Below the pieces are notes generated by a model, which worked only from the letters and a program-made list of their open reading frames with translations, did not search any database and was not told where the DNA came from. The position numbers were made by a program, and so were the translations under genes. Below are positions 24,888 through 32,609 of a stretch of 64,000 nucleotides of DNA, piece after piece; within the stretch, counting starts at the first letter, position 1, and each line of letters opens with the position of its first letter. This stretch comes from Nonomuraea solani (GTDB taxonomy: Bacteria > Actinomycetota > Actinomycetes > Streptosporangiales > Streptosporangiaceae), in the NCBI RefSeq assembly GCF_900108335.1, contig NZ_FNVT01000005.1, positions 372,001 through 436,000 of the forward strand, written 5' to 3'.

Positions 24888-25889
24888 TCATGCTCCAATC
24901 TCGATGACGGCCTTGCCCTTCGCATGCCCCGCGACCCACCCGGGCAACGCCTCCGGCACCCCCTCCAGCGGCACCCGGTCCACCACCCGCACCCGCAGCC
25001 GGCCCGCCTCGATGAGCCCGGCCAGCTCCGCCAGCATCTGACCGGTGACCTGGTTGATGACGTTCACACCACGCAGCCCGCGCGCCGCCAGGGCGTGGGG
25101 GTCGAGCGCGTGCACGGTGCTGCAGATGACGCCACCAGGACGCAACAGCTCCTCCATGGGCCCGGTCGAACCTGCCAGATCGACCAGGTCGAGCACCGCG
25201 TCGAGCCCTTCGGGACGCACCCGCCGCACCTGATCGGCAACCAGGACCCCCGCACGCCCTTCAGCACCCTGCCCGCCCGCTTGACCACTCATGCGGTCGC
25301 TCGTGTGGTCGACGGTCTCGGCCGCGCCCAGGTCGCGTACGAGGTCCTCGTCGACGGACCCGGCGGTGGCGATGACGTGCGCTCCCCGCAGGGCCGCGAG
25401 CTGGATCGCCGCCTGGCCCACCCCACCCGTCGCCCCGACGATCAGGACCGTGTGGCCCGCGTCCAGGCGGGCCGCCTCGACCAGGTCCCTGGCGGTTCCC
25501 GTGGCGGTGGGCACGGCCGCGGCCTGCTCGGGGAGCATGCCTTCGGGCATGTACGCCACCGGCCCGTCCTCCGCCACCACCCCGTACTCGGCATAGCTGC
25601 CCAGGCCGCGAGCGGGATCGGTGAACCGGCCGTACACCTCGTCGCCAGGCCGGAACCGGCTCACCTCCGCACCCACCGCCACCACCACCCCGGCGCCGTC
25701 CTGCCCCATGATCAGCGGAAACCGGGGCGACATCCGGTCCTTCATGGCACCGCTAGCGATCTTCGTATCGACCGGGTTGTAACCCGCCGCGCGCATCCGT
25801 ACCAGCAACTCGCCCGGAAGCGGCACCGGCTCCGGCACCTGCACGAGCTCCGGATCCGCCCCGAAGGCGGAAATGGCGATGGCGCGCAT
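24888..25889 (-). CDS. Quinone-oxidoreductase-like NADP-dependent MDR enzyme
   Basis: 333 residues of the zinc-free medium-chain dehydrogenase group: AAGYNPVDTKIASG, MGQDGAGVVVAVG, GDEVYGRF, and the NADP site LIVGATGGVGQAAIQLAA. There are no structural zinc Cys residues. Such proteins reduce quinones or enals. It is read toward the purine operon but separated from it by 84 bases; no role in purine use can be claimed. Confidence 0.83.
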   Translation of the reverse strand: MRAIAISAFGADPELVQVPEPVPLPGELLVRMRAAGYNPVDTKIASGAMKDRMSPRFPLIMGQDGAGVVVAVGAEVSRFRPGDEVYGRFTDPARGLGSYAEYGVVAEDGPVAYMPEGMLPEQAAAVPTATGTARDLVEAARLDAGHTVLIVGATGGVGQAAIQLAALRGAHVIATAGSVDEDLVRDLGAAETVDHTSDRMSGQAGGQGAEGRAGVLVADQVRRVRPEGLDAVLDLVDLAGSTGPMEELLRPGGVICSTVHALDPHALAARGLRGVNVINQVTGQMLAELAGLIEAGRLRVRVVDRVPLEGVPEALPGWVAGHAKGKAVIEIGA

Positions 25890-26070
25890 GAACGTGTCCC
25901 CCTATGGCTGTGCGTCCATCCCTGCCTGCAGCCGGACGCCTGGTCTGGTGTCCTGCGGACGAGGGAGGGCGTTCCCCCTGCCGGCCTGCGCGAAAGACCA
26001 TTTGAGGCAACCTTTGTACGCGTGCGGACCAGCGGAAGTGTCCGTGGCTGCGCCTACACTGAAGGGCATC

Positions 26071-26910
26071 ATGACCCTGACATCCCTGATCGGCGGACAC
26101 GTGTCCGTGACGGGCGGCCTGGCGACGGGCGGCCTCACATACATGGCCGAGATCGGCGCCGAGATCATCCAGGTGTTCGTCACCAACCCACGCGGCTGGG
26201 CGCTCACCGAAGGCAAGCCCGACCAGGACGCCAAGCTCGCCGAGTCCGGCGTCGAGACGTTCATCCACGTGCCCTACCTCGCCAACTTCGGCTCGCCCAG
26301 CCCTGAGACGCTGGCCAACTCCATCGCGATCGTGCGGCACACGCTGCGCCGCGGGGTGGAGACCGGCGCCAAGGGAGTCGTCGTGCACACCGGCTCGGCG
26401 GTGACGCAGTCGCGCGACGACGCGCTGCGCCAGTTGCGGGAGAACCTGGTGCCGCTGCTCGACGAGATCCCCGACGGCGGGCCCGACCTGCTGCTGGAGC
26501 CGATGGCGGGCCAGGGCGCGATGTTGTGCGCGACCGTCCAGGACCTGGAGCCCTATCTGGCGGCACTCGACTGGCACCCGCGGGCCAACATCTGTCTCGA
26601 CACCTGCCACGCCTTCGCCGCCGGGCACGACCTCGCCACCGAGGACGGCGTACGGGAGACGTTCGACGCCCTGCACAAGATCGCGCCCGGGCGGCTCAAG
26701 CTGATCCACGCCAACGACTCCAAGGACGTGTGCGGCGCGAAGAAGGACCGCCACGAGAACATCGGGGCCGGGCACATCGGCGCCCCGGCGTTCGGCCTCC
26801 TCATGCGCCACCCGGCGGTGGCGGGCGTGCCGCTCTGCATCGAGACGCCGGGCAAGGCGCCGCAGCACGCCGAGGACATCGCCCTGCTGAAGAAACTGCG
26901 CGACGGCTGA
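26071..26910 (+). CDS. nfo: Deoxyribonuclease IV (AP endonuclease)
   Basis: 279 residues of the Xfp/EndoIV TIM barrel with the three-zinc active site. GGHVSVTGGLATGG, THVPY-like FIHVPYLANFGS, VVHTGSA, LLLEPMAGQG, NICLDTCHAFAAGHD, KLIHANDSKDVCGAKKDRHENIGAGHIG. The last two blocks carry the catalytic Glu/His/Asp ligands. It incises abasic sites in base excision repair. The ATG at 26071 follows a GAAGGG ribosome site; a TACACT -10-like box at 26055-26060 suggests a very short leader. Confidence 0.92.
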   Translation: MTLTSLIGGHVSVTGGLATGGLTYMAEIGAEIIQVFVTNPRGWALTEGKPDQDAKLAESGVETFIHVPYLANFGSPSPETLANSIAIVRHTLRRGVETGAKGVVVHTGSAVTQSRDDALRQLRENLVPLLDEIPDGGPDLLLEPMAGQGAMLCATVQDLEPYLAALDWHPRANICLDTCHAFAAGHDLATEDGVRETFDALHKIAPGRLKLIHANDSKDVCGAKKDRHENIGAGHIGAPAFGLLMRHPAVAGVPLCIETPGKAPQHAEDIALLKKLRDG

Positions 26911-27042
26911 CCACAAAGCCCCGGCTGACCGCCCGACGTCCGACCACGCATCGGAATGACCGCCCGGAATGACCGCAAGGTCCCGAAGGGCGAAGGTCCC
27001 GCAATGGGGGATAAAACCCCGAGTGGGAGAGGAACCGTGATA

Positions 27043-27121
27043 GGGGCGCCCGCTAGCGCGATCCGGCCGCCCCCGAAGGCCGGATCGCGACGTCGAGACC
27101 GGTGGCCTCGGCGGGCGCCCC
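27043..27121. ncRNA. Nested 11+11 bp hairpin, structured element
   Basis: Outer stem GGGGCGCCCGC (27043-27053) with GCGGGCGCCCC (27111-27121), inner stem GCGATCCGGCC (27058-27068) with GGCCGGATCGC (27078-27088), both perfect. The inner loop contains CCCCC. It follows nfo by about 130 bases and could be the nfo terminator or the 5' domain of the RNA described next. No open frame explains it. Bases 26911-27042 hold nothing recognisable. Confidence 0.5.
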
Positions 27122-27138
27122 TTCACGGATCCGACTGA

Positions 27139-27252
27139 CGGGCCCAACCCCCCGGTCGAGGGCCCGACAGCCGCGGTGACCTGCGTGGTCACCGGTGAAG
27201 TCGGCGCATCAGACCTGCTGTGAGCCTTTCGGCTCGTCCCCCCCGATGCGCC
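27139..27252 (+). ncRNA. 6C-RNA-like structured RNA
   Basis: Two hairpins expose C runs in unpaired positions, the defining trait of the actinobacterial 6C RNA. The first is CGGGCCC (27139-27145) with GGGCCCG (27160-27166), loop holding CCCCCC at 27148-27153. The last is GGCGCATC (27203-27210) with GATGCGCC (27245-27252), with seven Cs at 27238-27244 just before the closing strand and a small GAGCC/GGCTC hairpin inside. Between them is CGGTGACC/GGTCACCG (27174-27194). In Streptomyces and Mycobacterium 6C RNA lies in another neighbourhood, so this is a resemblance, not proof. Confidence 0.55.
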
Positions 27253-27359
27253 GCGGTGGCTTTCCGATGGGCGAAACACTACGGTCGCGATCATGTGGGC
27301 GAAACCCTGTTTACGGTCAGCGCGTTGAACGGTCTGTAGTCATCGGTATACGGAGAGTG

Positions 27360-28060
27360 CTATTGAGATGAGCGGTCTTCGGGGGGCGACGAACGGTAGG
27401 TTCCTGGGCCTGCAAGATGCCCCGGCAAGTGCATCCTGGCCATCATCCAGCCCACTCCGTGCGGCTTCCGACCCGGTGTGACCAGGGAAATCACTACCAT
27501 CACGGCAAACGAGACCGGCACGGCGACCGATGCGGGGTAGGAAGCGAACACCCCCATGTTCACGCCTGCCCACTCGCCGATCACAAGCACTGCCGTCACG
27601 CCCCCTCCGAGCGCGAACCCGGCCGCCACGCGGGCCGGTCGCGGGCCGGTCGCGGGCCGGTCGCGGGCCGGCAGCACCGCCGCCACGGCGCCGTGGAAGG
27701 AGCGCACCTCCGCCCACGTCGGGCAGGCCGACACCGCGCCCCCATGGCCATGAGGACGCCCCCGGACGTAGCCCGGAAGGGCGCCGCGAACGTCTCAGCC
27801 GCCAGCGATCCCGTGAGCGCCTCTCCAGGAGCCCCGGGAAGCACCCTGGCGGGCAGTGGCAGCACGATCTCGTCCACCACGACACCGGACACGCGCACGT
27901 GCCCCAGAACGCCGTACAGGGCGGCATGGCCAGAACACGGCCAGCAGCACCTGTGGGGCCACGAGAGAGCGCCAGGGCGGCGCGGCGTGGATGCGCGGCA
28001 CCCACCATGACGCCCAGAACCCGGCACGAAGGCGATTGCGGTCAGCACCGCGACGGTCAT
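27360..28060 (-). pseudogene. Decayed sodium/solute (cation-acetate-type) symporter
   Basis: Fragments of one symporter appear in different frames in the right order. Around 28060-28010 is a possible start (MTVAVLTAIAFV). Around 27840-27760 are LTGSLAAETFAA and ATSGGVLMAMG, resembling helix 8-9 of SSS transporters. From 27735 to 27400 come VRSFHGAVAAVL, VGV-like VFASYPASVAVPVSFAVM and VGWMMARMHLPG, which resemble the SSS C-terminus. The total is about 230 codons versus about 500-550 for an intact gene, with at least one frameshift and large internal losses. The adjacent LytTR/LytS system normally controls such a transporter. Confidence 0.7.
27630..27671. repeat. 11-bp tandem repeat inside the symporter remnant
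   Basis: GCGGGCCGGTC is repeated at 27630, 27641, 27652 and partly at 27663 (3.8 copies). The 11-bp period is not a multiple of three and marks decay of the pseudogene. Confidence 0.75.
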
Positions 28061-28112
28061 CTCTCCGGCCGCTCCGCCCGTCTGAGCTGCGGCACGGTCG
28101 TCTCTCCAGCTA

Positions 28113-28319
28113 CTCTGCTCGCCCGAACCGCAGCACGGCCAACTCCATCCACGCTCCCTGCGCGGCCAGTGAGAGCGCCGCCCAGAGCCAGGGGGCGGGC
28201 ATCCGCTGGGCGAGCGCCGGGACGCCCACGGGCGGGCCGGCGACGGCGCCGGCGGTCAGCAGCACCCGCCGTAACTACCGGGCGACGATGGCCGCCGCCA
28301 TGTCGGGAGGCCCATTCAC
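28113..28319 (-). pseudogene. Remnant of the small membrane protein preceding the symporter
   Basis: One minus-strand frame reads a hydrophobic peptide with RVLLTAGAVAGPPVGVPAL and LWAALSLAAQGAWMELAVL, ending FGRAE at a stop (28110-28112), but is broken by an in-frame TAG at 28275-28277. Short two-helix proteins ending in RRAER often precede acetate-type symporters in actinobacteria. Composition and position fit such a remnant, but the match is weak. Confidence 0.35.
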
Positions 28320-28347
28320 CAGATGACATCTCCGCGCTGGCGGCCCG

Positions 28348-29088
28348 TCACGAGATGACGCCCCTGTGCTGGCGTACGAGCTGCTCCCGCACCTGCCGGC
28401 TGTGCCGGCGGCTGACCTGCAGTGTTTCGGTGCCGACCGTGAGTGTCACCCGCCCGCCCTCGAACCGCAGCTCGCTGACGTGCCGCGCCGAGACCAGCGT
28501 GCTGCGGTGGATGCGGATGAACCCGGCGTCCGACCAGCGCCGCTCCAGCGCGGCCAGTGACATGCGCACGAGGTAGCTGCCGTCCACGGTGTGCAGGCGC
28601 ACGTAGTCGCCCTTGGCCTCGGCGAACCAGACGGCCTGCTGTGGCACGAACCTGGTGCGCCCGCCCAGTTCCACGGGAATGACGTCGTCCTGGCCGGGCT
28701 CGGGGGCGGGCGCGGAGGCGGCCTCCAGCCGGCGTACGGCCTCGGACAGGCGCTCGGCGCGGACGGGCTTGAGCAGGTAGTCGACGGCCTCCAGCTCGAA
28801 CGCCTGCACCGCGCACTCCTCGTGCGCCGTGACGAACACCAGCCTGGGCGGGCTGGGGAAGCCGCCGACCAGCCGGGCCAGGTCGAGGCCGTCGAGCCCG
28901 GGCATGCGGATGTCGAGGAAGACCCCGTCGAGCCGCTCGCCGCCGCCGATCATCTGGACCATGTCCTGGAGCGCCGTGACGCCGTCGGCCGCGGTCGTGA
29001 CGTGTTCGATTCGGTCGTCCTGGCGCAGCAGGTAGGCCAGCTCCTCCAGAGCGGGCACTTCATCGTCGACGGCCAGAACTCTCAGCAT
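28348..29088 (-). CDS. LytTR family response regulator
   Basis: About 246 residues. Receiver domain with AVDDE, phospho-acceptor in GVFLDIRMPGLDG, VFVTAH, and YLLKPV (conserved Lys). After a Pro-rich linker comes a LytTR DNA-binding domain: RFVPQQAVWFAEAKGDYVRLHT ... IRIHRSTLVSARHV. It pairs with the LytS-like kinase upstream, 66 bases away. Start at ATG 29088; a GTG at 29097 is possible. Its usual transport target, immediately downstream, is a pseudogene here. Confidence 0.9.
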   Translation of the reverse strand: MLRVLAVDDEVPALEELAYLLRQDDRIEHVTTAADGVTALQDMVQMIGGGERLDGVFLDIRMPGLDGLDLARLVGGFPSPPRLVFVTAHEECAVQAFELEAVDYLLKPVRAERLSEAVRRLEAASAPAPEPGQDDVIPVELGGRTRFVPQQAVWFAEAKGDYVRLHTVDGSYLVRMSLAALERRWSDAGFIRIHRSTLVSARHVSELRFEGGRVTLTVGTETLQVSRRHSRQVREQLVRQHRGVIS

Positions 29089-29154
29089 GTCCACCACGCT
29101 GCCGTATGAAATCAGAGGTCACCAGTGGCACGCCAGCATAGCGTAATTAATTGA

Positions 29155-30300
29155 CTACATTGAGCCAAGTTGGGCCTTGGGCACGCGCAGCCGCACCTTG
29201 GTGCCCGCCCCCAGCGCCGTCTCCACGACGAGCCCGTAGCCGTCGCCGTAGATCTGGCGCATCCGCAGGTCCACGTTCGCCAGCCCGATGCCGCTGCCCT
29301 CGCGCGCGGGGTCCTCGTCGAGCATGCGACGGGCGCGCTCCGGGTCCATGCCGGCGCCGTCGTCCTCGACCGTGATGTGCGCCTCGGGGCCCGCGTCGCG
29401 GACGACGACGCGCACCTCGCCGGAGCCGCCGCGGCCGCGCATGCCGTGTTTGATGGCGTTCTCGACCAGGGGTTGCAGGCACAGGAACGGTACGGGAACG
29501 GGCAGCACCTCCGGCGCCACCTGCATGCTGAAGCGCAGTTTGTCGCCGAATCTGGCACGTTCCAGGAGCAGGTAGCGGTCGACGCAGGTCAGCTCGTCGG
29601 CCAGGGTGGTGAAGTCGTGGGCCCTGCGCAGGGCGTACCGGGAGAAGTCGGCGAAGTCGAGCAGGAGCTCGCGGGCCCGCTTGGGGTTCGTACGGACGAA
29701 CGAGGCGATCGTCGTGAGCGCGTTGTAGACGAAGTGCGGCGAGATCTGGGCGCGCAGGGCTCGCATCTCGGCCTCCATCGCGCGCCGCCGCGAGGCGTCG
29801 AGGTCGGCCAGTTCGAGCTGACCGGAGACCCAGCGGCCGACCTCGGTGACGGTACGCACGAGCGCGGCGCTCACCTCGTCGTCGAACGCCGCCAGCGCGC
29901 CCACCACCGTGCCGTCCACGGTCAGCGGCACCACGACGGCCCCGTGCGGCTCCCCCGGGAACACCCGGGTGTGCCCGGCGGCCAGCGTGACGCGGGCGTA
30001 GGTGAGCACGTCGTCCGTGCACGGCCCGTCCCAGGCCAGCGCGGCGTCGGTCGAGGTGATCGCGACGGCGTGGGTGCCGAGCAGGGTGTGCAGATGGCGT
30101 ACGGCCTTGCGGGCGGAGTCGCGGTCGAGCCCCGCGCGCAGGGCCGGGGCGGCCAGCGCGCAGATGTGCAGGGTGGTGAACGTCGCCTCGTCCTTCCTGC
30201 GCTCCTCCTGCCGCCCGTGGCGGCGCCACGAGACGCGGGCGAGGCCGTAGCCCAGGAGGAAGGTCAGGGAGGACAGCGCCACGCACACGGTGGTCAGCAT
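29155..30300 (-). CDS. LytS-type sensor histidine kinase
   Basis: 381 residues. One N-terminal membrane helix (VALSSLTFLLGYGLARV), a GAF-like sensor domain (about 30-165), then a His_kinase domain with RAQISPHFVYNALTTIASF, the phospho-His in SPHF, and an HATPase: PLVENAIKHGM, DDGAGMDPE, GSGIGLANVDLRM. It phosphorylates the LytTR regulator. ATG 30300 places the membrane helix at the start; the frame opens at 30318. Confidence 0.9.
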   Translation of the reverse strand: MLTTVCVALSSLTFLLGYGLARVSWRRHGRQEERRKDEATFTTLHICALAAPALRAGLDRDSARKAVRHLHTLLGTHAVAITSTDAALAWDGPCTDDVLTYARVTLAAGHTRVFPGEPHGAVVVPLTVDGTVVGALAAFDDEVSAALVRTVTEVGRWVSGQLELADLDASRRRAMEAEMRALRAQISPHFVYNALTTIASFVRTNPKRARELLLDFADFSRYALRRAHDFTTLADELTCVDRYLLLERARFGDKLRFSMQVAPEVLPVPVPFLCLQPLVENAIKHGMRGRGGSGEVRVVVRDAGPEAHITVEDDGAGMDPERARRMLDEDPAREGSGIGLANVDLRMRQIYGDGYGLVVETALGAGTKVRLRVPKAQLGSM

Positions 30301-30355
30301 GCGGGCCACCGTAGCCAAGAACAGAGTGTGTCCGGGGGAAAACCCGGAGTGAAGT

Positions 30356-30988
30356 CTAGGGGGGTCCCTCGCCGGGTTCTTCCTGGTAGGAGTAGCGCTG
30401 TTCGCGCCAGGGGTCGGCGATGTTGTGGTAGCCGCGCTCCTCCCAGAAGCCCCGGCGATCCTCCAGCAGGTATTCGATGCCGCGCACCCACTTGACGCTC
30501 TTCCACGCGTACAGGTGCGGCACCACGATCCGCAGCGGGAAGCCGCGGTCGGGGCTGAGCGGCTTCTCGTCGAGCTCCATGGCGAACAGCGTGTCGGGCG
30601 CCGCGAAGTCGGCCATGCGCAGGTTGGCGCCGTAGCCGTATTCGGCCCAGATCATCACATGCCGTACGCCGGGGTCGGGCGGGACGGCCGCCATGATCGT
30701 GGCCGGGGTGACGCCGCGCCACTCGTTGGCCATGAGGGAGAACTTGGTGACGCAGTGGAAGTCGGCGACGCGCGTGCTGCGGGGCAGTTGCTCGAAGTCG
30801 CTCCAGGGGATCCGGTGCTCCTCTCCCGAGGCGGTGGCGCCGAAGACCATGAAGTCCCAGCTCTCCGGTTTGAAGACGGGAACCCTGCCGTAATGGATCA
30901 CGGGTCGGCCGCGCGGGACGTACTGGCCTGGAGGCAGGCGCGACTCCTCCACGATCACTCCCCTCACCGATCTCGCGTCTTGGGCCAT
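30356..30988 (-). CDS. Sulfite-oxidase-like molybdopterin oxidoreductase
   Basis: 210 residues of the compact YuiH-like branch of the sulfite oxidase fold. FHCVTKFS carries the Cys that should ligate molybdenum; MIWAEYGYGANLRMADF and LPLRIVVPHLYAWKSVKWVRGIEYL are typical cofactor-binding and dimer regions. No signal peptide or haem site, so probably cytoplasmic and with an unknown electron partner. ATG at 30988 chosen because upstream codons up to 31054 lie in the aro promoter region. Confidence 0.85.
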   Translation of the reverse strand: MAQDARSVRGVIVEESRLPPGQYVPRGRPVIHYGRVPVFKPESWDFMVFGATASGEEHRIPWSDFEQLPRSTRVADFHCVTKFSLMANEWRGVTPATIMAAVPPDPGVRHVMIWAEYGYGANLRMADFAAPDTLFAMELDEKPLSPDRGFPLRIVVPHLYAWKSVKWVRGIEYLLEDRRGFWEERGYHNIADPWREQRYSYQEEPGEGPP

Positions 30989-31032
30989 CCTGCCATCGCC
31001 CCGCCCGTGCCTCGCGAGCGGGTGCGGTGCGC

Positions 31033-31038
31033 TACCAT
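31033..31038 (+). promoter_or_regulatory. -10 box of the aromatic leader peptide/DAHP synthase transcript
   Basis: TACCAT ends eight bases before the leader-peptide ATG at 31047, implying a transcript that begins essentially at the leader ORF with no ribosome site. Confidence 0.45.
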
Positions 31039-31046
31039 TACGAGCT

Positions 31047-31115
31047 ATGCGCACCGCGTGGCTGTTTTGGTATGGCGACGGACCCGAGTCCGTTCGCCAT
31101 CTGACGCTGCGCTAG
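31047..31115 (+). CDS. Aromatic amino acid leader peptide (attenuator)
   Basis: A 22-codon ORF beginning MRTAWLFWYG, with two Trp, one Phe and one Tyr codon within five positions (31059-31073). It lies upstream of the DAHP synthase gene and is followed by a strong terminator, the arrangement of amino-acid attenuators. RNA pairing 1:2 (ATGGCGACGGAC at 31072-31083 with 31088-31100) overlaps the codons after Tyr. Ribosomes stalled at the aromatic codons would block it and free 31091-31103 for the antiterminator. Confidence 0.85.
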   Translation: MRTAWLFWYGDGPESVRHLTLR

Positions 31116-31129
31116 CAGACAGGCGAACG

Positions 31130-31170
31130 AAAGGCCCCGGGTCCACTGGACCCGGGGCCTTTCGTGTTTT
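31130..31170 (+). terminator. Attenuator terminator with competing antiterminator
   Basis: A perfect 15-bp stem (31130-31144 with 31148-31162, 3-nt loop, starting AAAGGCCCC) is followed by CGTGTTTT. The competing structure pairs CGTTCGCC (31091-31098) with GGCGAACG (31122-31129), TCTG (31100-31103) with CAGA (31116-31119), and GGACCC (31080-31085) with GGGTCC (31139-31144). The last pairing uses the 5' arm of the terminator, so the two folds exclude each other. Confidence 0.88.
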
Positions 31171-31204
31171 CCGGACTTTCAACACGCGAATTGAGGAGCA
31201 GCAG

Positions 31205-32236
31205 ATGGTGATCGTCATGGGGCCCGAGGCCACCGCGGAGGATCTGGCGTCGATCGTGGAGGTCGCCCAGGCGGCCGGAGTCGAGGCTTTCGTCAGCAAG
31301 GGGGTACGGCGCACGATCGTCGGCCTGGTCGGCGACGTGACGCAGCTCGACGCGGCCGGCCTGCGCGGCATGGGCGGGGTGCGCGACGTGATGCGCGTGT
31401 CCACGCCGTACAAGCTGGTCAGCAGGGAGAACCACCCGGAACGTTCCACCGTCCACGTGGGCGGCGTGCCGATCGGCCCCGACACCGTGACGCTGATCGC
31501 GGGGCCGTGCGCGGTGGAGACCCACCAGCAGACCCTCGGCGCGGCCAGGATGGCGCAGGCGGCGGGGGCGGTGCTGCTGCGCGGCGGGGCGTTCAAGCCG
31601 CGTACGTCGCCGTACGCCTTCCAGGGGCTGGGCGAGCAGGGGCTGCGGATCCTGGCGGACGTGCGCGAGGAGACCGGGCTGCCGATCGTGACGGAGGTCG
31701 TGGACGCCAGGGACGTGGAGCTGGTGGCCACGTACGCCGACATGCTGCAGGTCGGCACCCGCAACATGCAGAACTTCGCGCTGCTGCAGGCCGTCGGCGA
31801 GGCGGGGCGGCCGGTGATGCTCAAGCGCGGCATGAGCTCCACGATCGAGGAGTGGCTGATGGCCGCCGAGTACATCGCCCAGCGCGGCAACCTCGACATC
31901 GTGCTGTGCGAGCGGGGCCTGCGGACGTTCGAGACGGCGACCCGCAACACGCTCGACGTCTCGGCGGTCCCGACGGCGCAGCGCCTGTCGCACCTGCCGG
32001 TGATCGTGGACCCGTCGCACTCGGGCGGCCGGCGCGACCTGGTGCTGCCGCTGACCCGGGCCGCGATCGCGGTGGGCGCCGACGGCGTGATCATCGATGT
32101 GCACCCGCAGCCCGAGCAGGCGCTCTGCGACGGCCCGCAGGCGCTGGTGGACGCCGACCTGGGTGAGCTGGCCCAGGTCATGAACGACTTCCCGGCGCTG
32201 CTGGGCAAGCGGGCGGCGGGCGCGGTCACCGTCTGA
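31205..32236 (+). CDS. aroF: 3-Deoxy-7-phosphoheptulonate synthase, type I-beta
   Basis: 343 residues. An N-terminal ferredoxin-like regulatory domain (about 1-70: MVIVMGPEATAEDLAS ... VSKGVRRTIVGLVGD) precedes a KDO8PS-like barrel. Active-site blocks: IAGPCAVE, GAFKPRTSPYAFQGLG, VGTRNMQNF, MLKRGMSSTIEEW, VDPSHSGG. It condenses PEP and erythrose-4-phosphate, the first shikimate step. GAGGAG (31193-31198) is the ribosome site. In addition to likely allosteric control, transcription is under attenuation by the upstream leader. Mycobacteria have an unrelated type II enzyme at this place in the map. Confidence 0.93.
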   Translation: MVIVMGPEATAEDLASIVEVAQAAGVEAFVSKGVRRTIVGLVGDVTQLDAAGLRGMGGVRDVMRVSTPYKLVSRENHPERSTVHVGGVPIGPDTVTLIAGPCAVETHQQTLGAARMAQAAGAVLLRGGAFKPRTSPYAFQGLGEQGLRILADVREETGLPIVTEVVDARDVELVATYADMLQVGTRNMQNFALLQAVGEAGRPVMLKRGMSSTIEEWLMAAEYIAQRGNLDIVLCERGLRTFETATRNTLDVSAVPTAQRLSHLPVIVDPSHSGGRRDLVLPLTRAAIAVGADGVIIDVHPQPEQALCDGPQALVDADLGELAQVMNDFPALLGKRAAGAVTV

Positions 32237-32254
32237 TCCATCGCGCGGGCGAAC

Positions 32255-32277
32255 GTACTCATGAGTAACTTGAGTAC
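32255..32277. promoter_or_regulatory. Cluster of MacR-like half-sites
   Basis: GTACTCA (32255-32261), TGAGTAA (32262-32268) and TGAGTAC (32271-32277) are three copies of one heptamer, the outer two exact. The motif reported for S. coelicolor MacR (from memory) is TGAGTAC-nn-GTACTCA; a macRS pair lies 1.6 kb away. The half-site order differs from the reported palindrome, so binding is conjecture. It lies 45-67 bases upstream of the YiaA/B-like gene. Confidence 0.4.
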
Positions 32278-32321
32278 GAGACCCCATGCGCCGGGCTCCG
32301 GCGCGGCGGGACGATGCCCGC

Positions 32322-32609
32322 ATGACGAAGCCCATCAAGCCCACCAACACCGCGGCGTTCTACATCCAGGCCGTCCTGTCGTTCGCCGTCTCGCTGGCCT
32401 CTGTGGTGATCGCCCTGATCTACCTGCCCACCGAAGGGTGGATCAGGGCGTTCCTCGGGCTCGGCATGCTGTACGTCGTCACCTCGACCATCACCCTGTG
32501 CAAGGTCGTGCGCGACCGGCAGGAGCAGGCCGAGGTCAGCAACCGCGTCGACCAGGCCAGGCTGGACAAGCTGCTGGCCGAGCACGACCCGTTCAAGGTG
32601 GACGCCTGA
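32322..32609 (+). CDS. YiaA/YiaB-type two-helix membrane protein
   Basis: 95 residues. Two adjacent membrane helices (about 11-34 and 44-64: AAFYIQAVLSFAVSLASVVIAL, then FLGLGMLYVVTSTITLCK) followed by a charged cytoplasmic tail, as in YiaAB-domain proteins of unknown function. Start at ATG 32322. Its stop directly abuts the thiI stop (convergent, no spacer). Confidence 0.75.
   Translation: MTKPIKPTNTAAFYIQAVLSFAVSLASVVIALIYLPTEGWIRAFLGLGMLYVVTSTITLCKVVRDRQEQAEVSNRVDQARLDKLLAEHDPFKVDA

Noticed and set aside
28057..28329. 90-codon minus-strand ORF beside the symporter remnant
   Set aside because: The hydrophobic, transporter-like peptide is in a different frame; this one is Arg/Ala-rich shadow.
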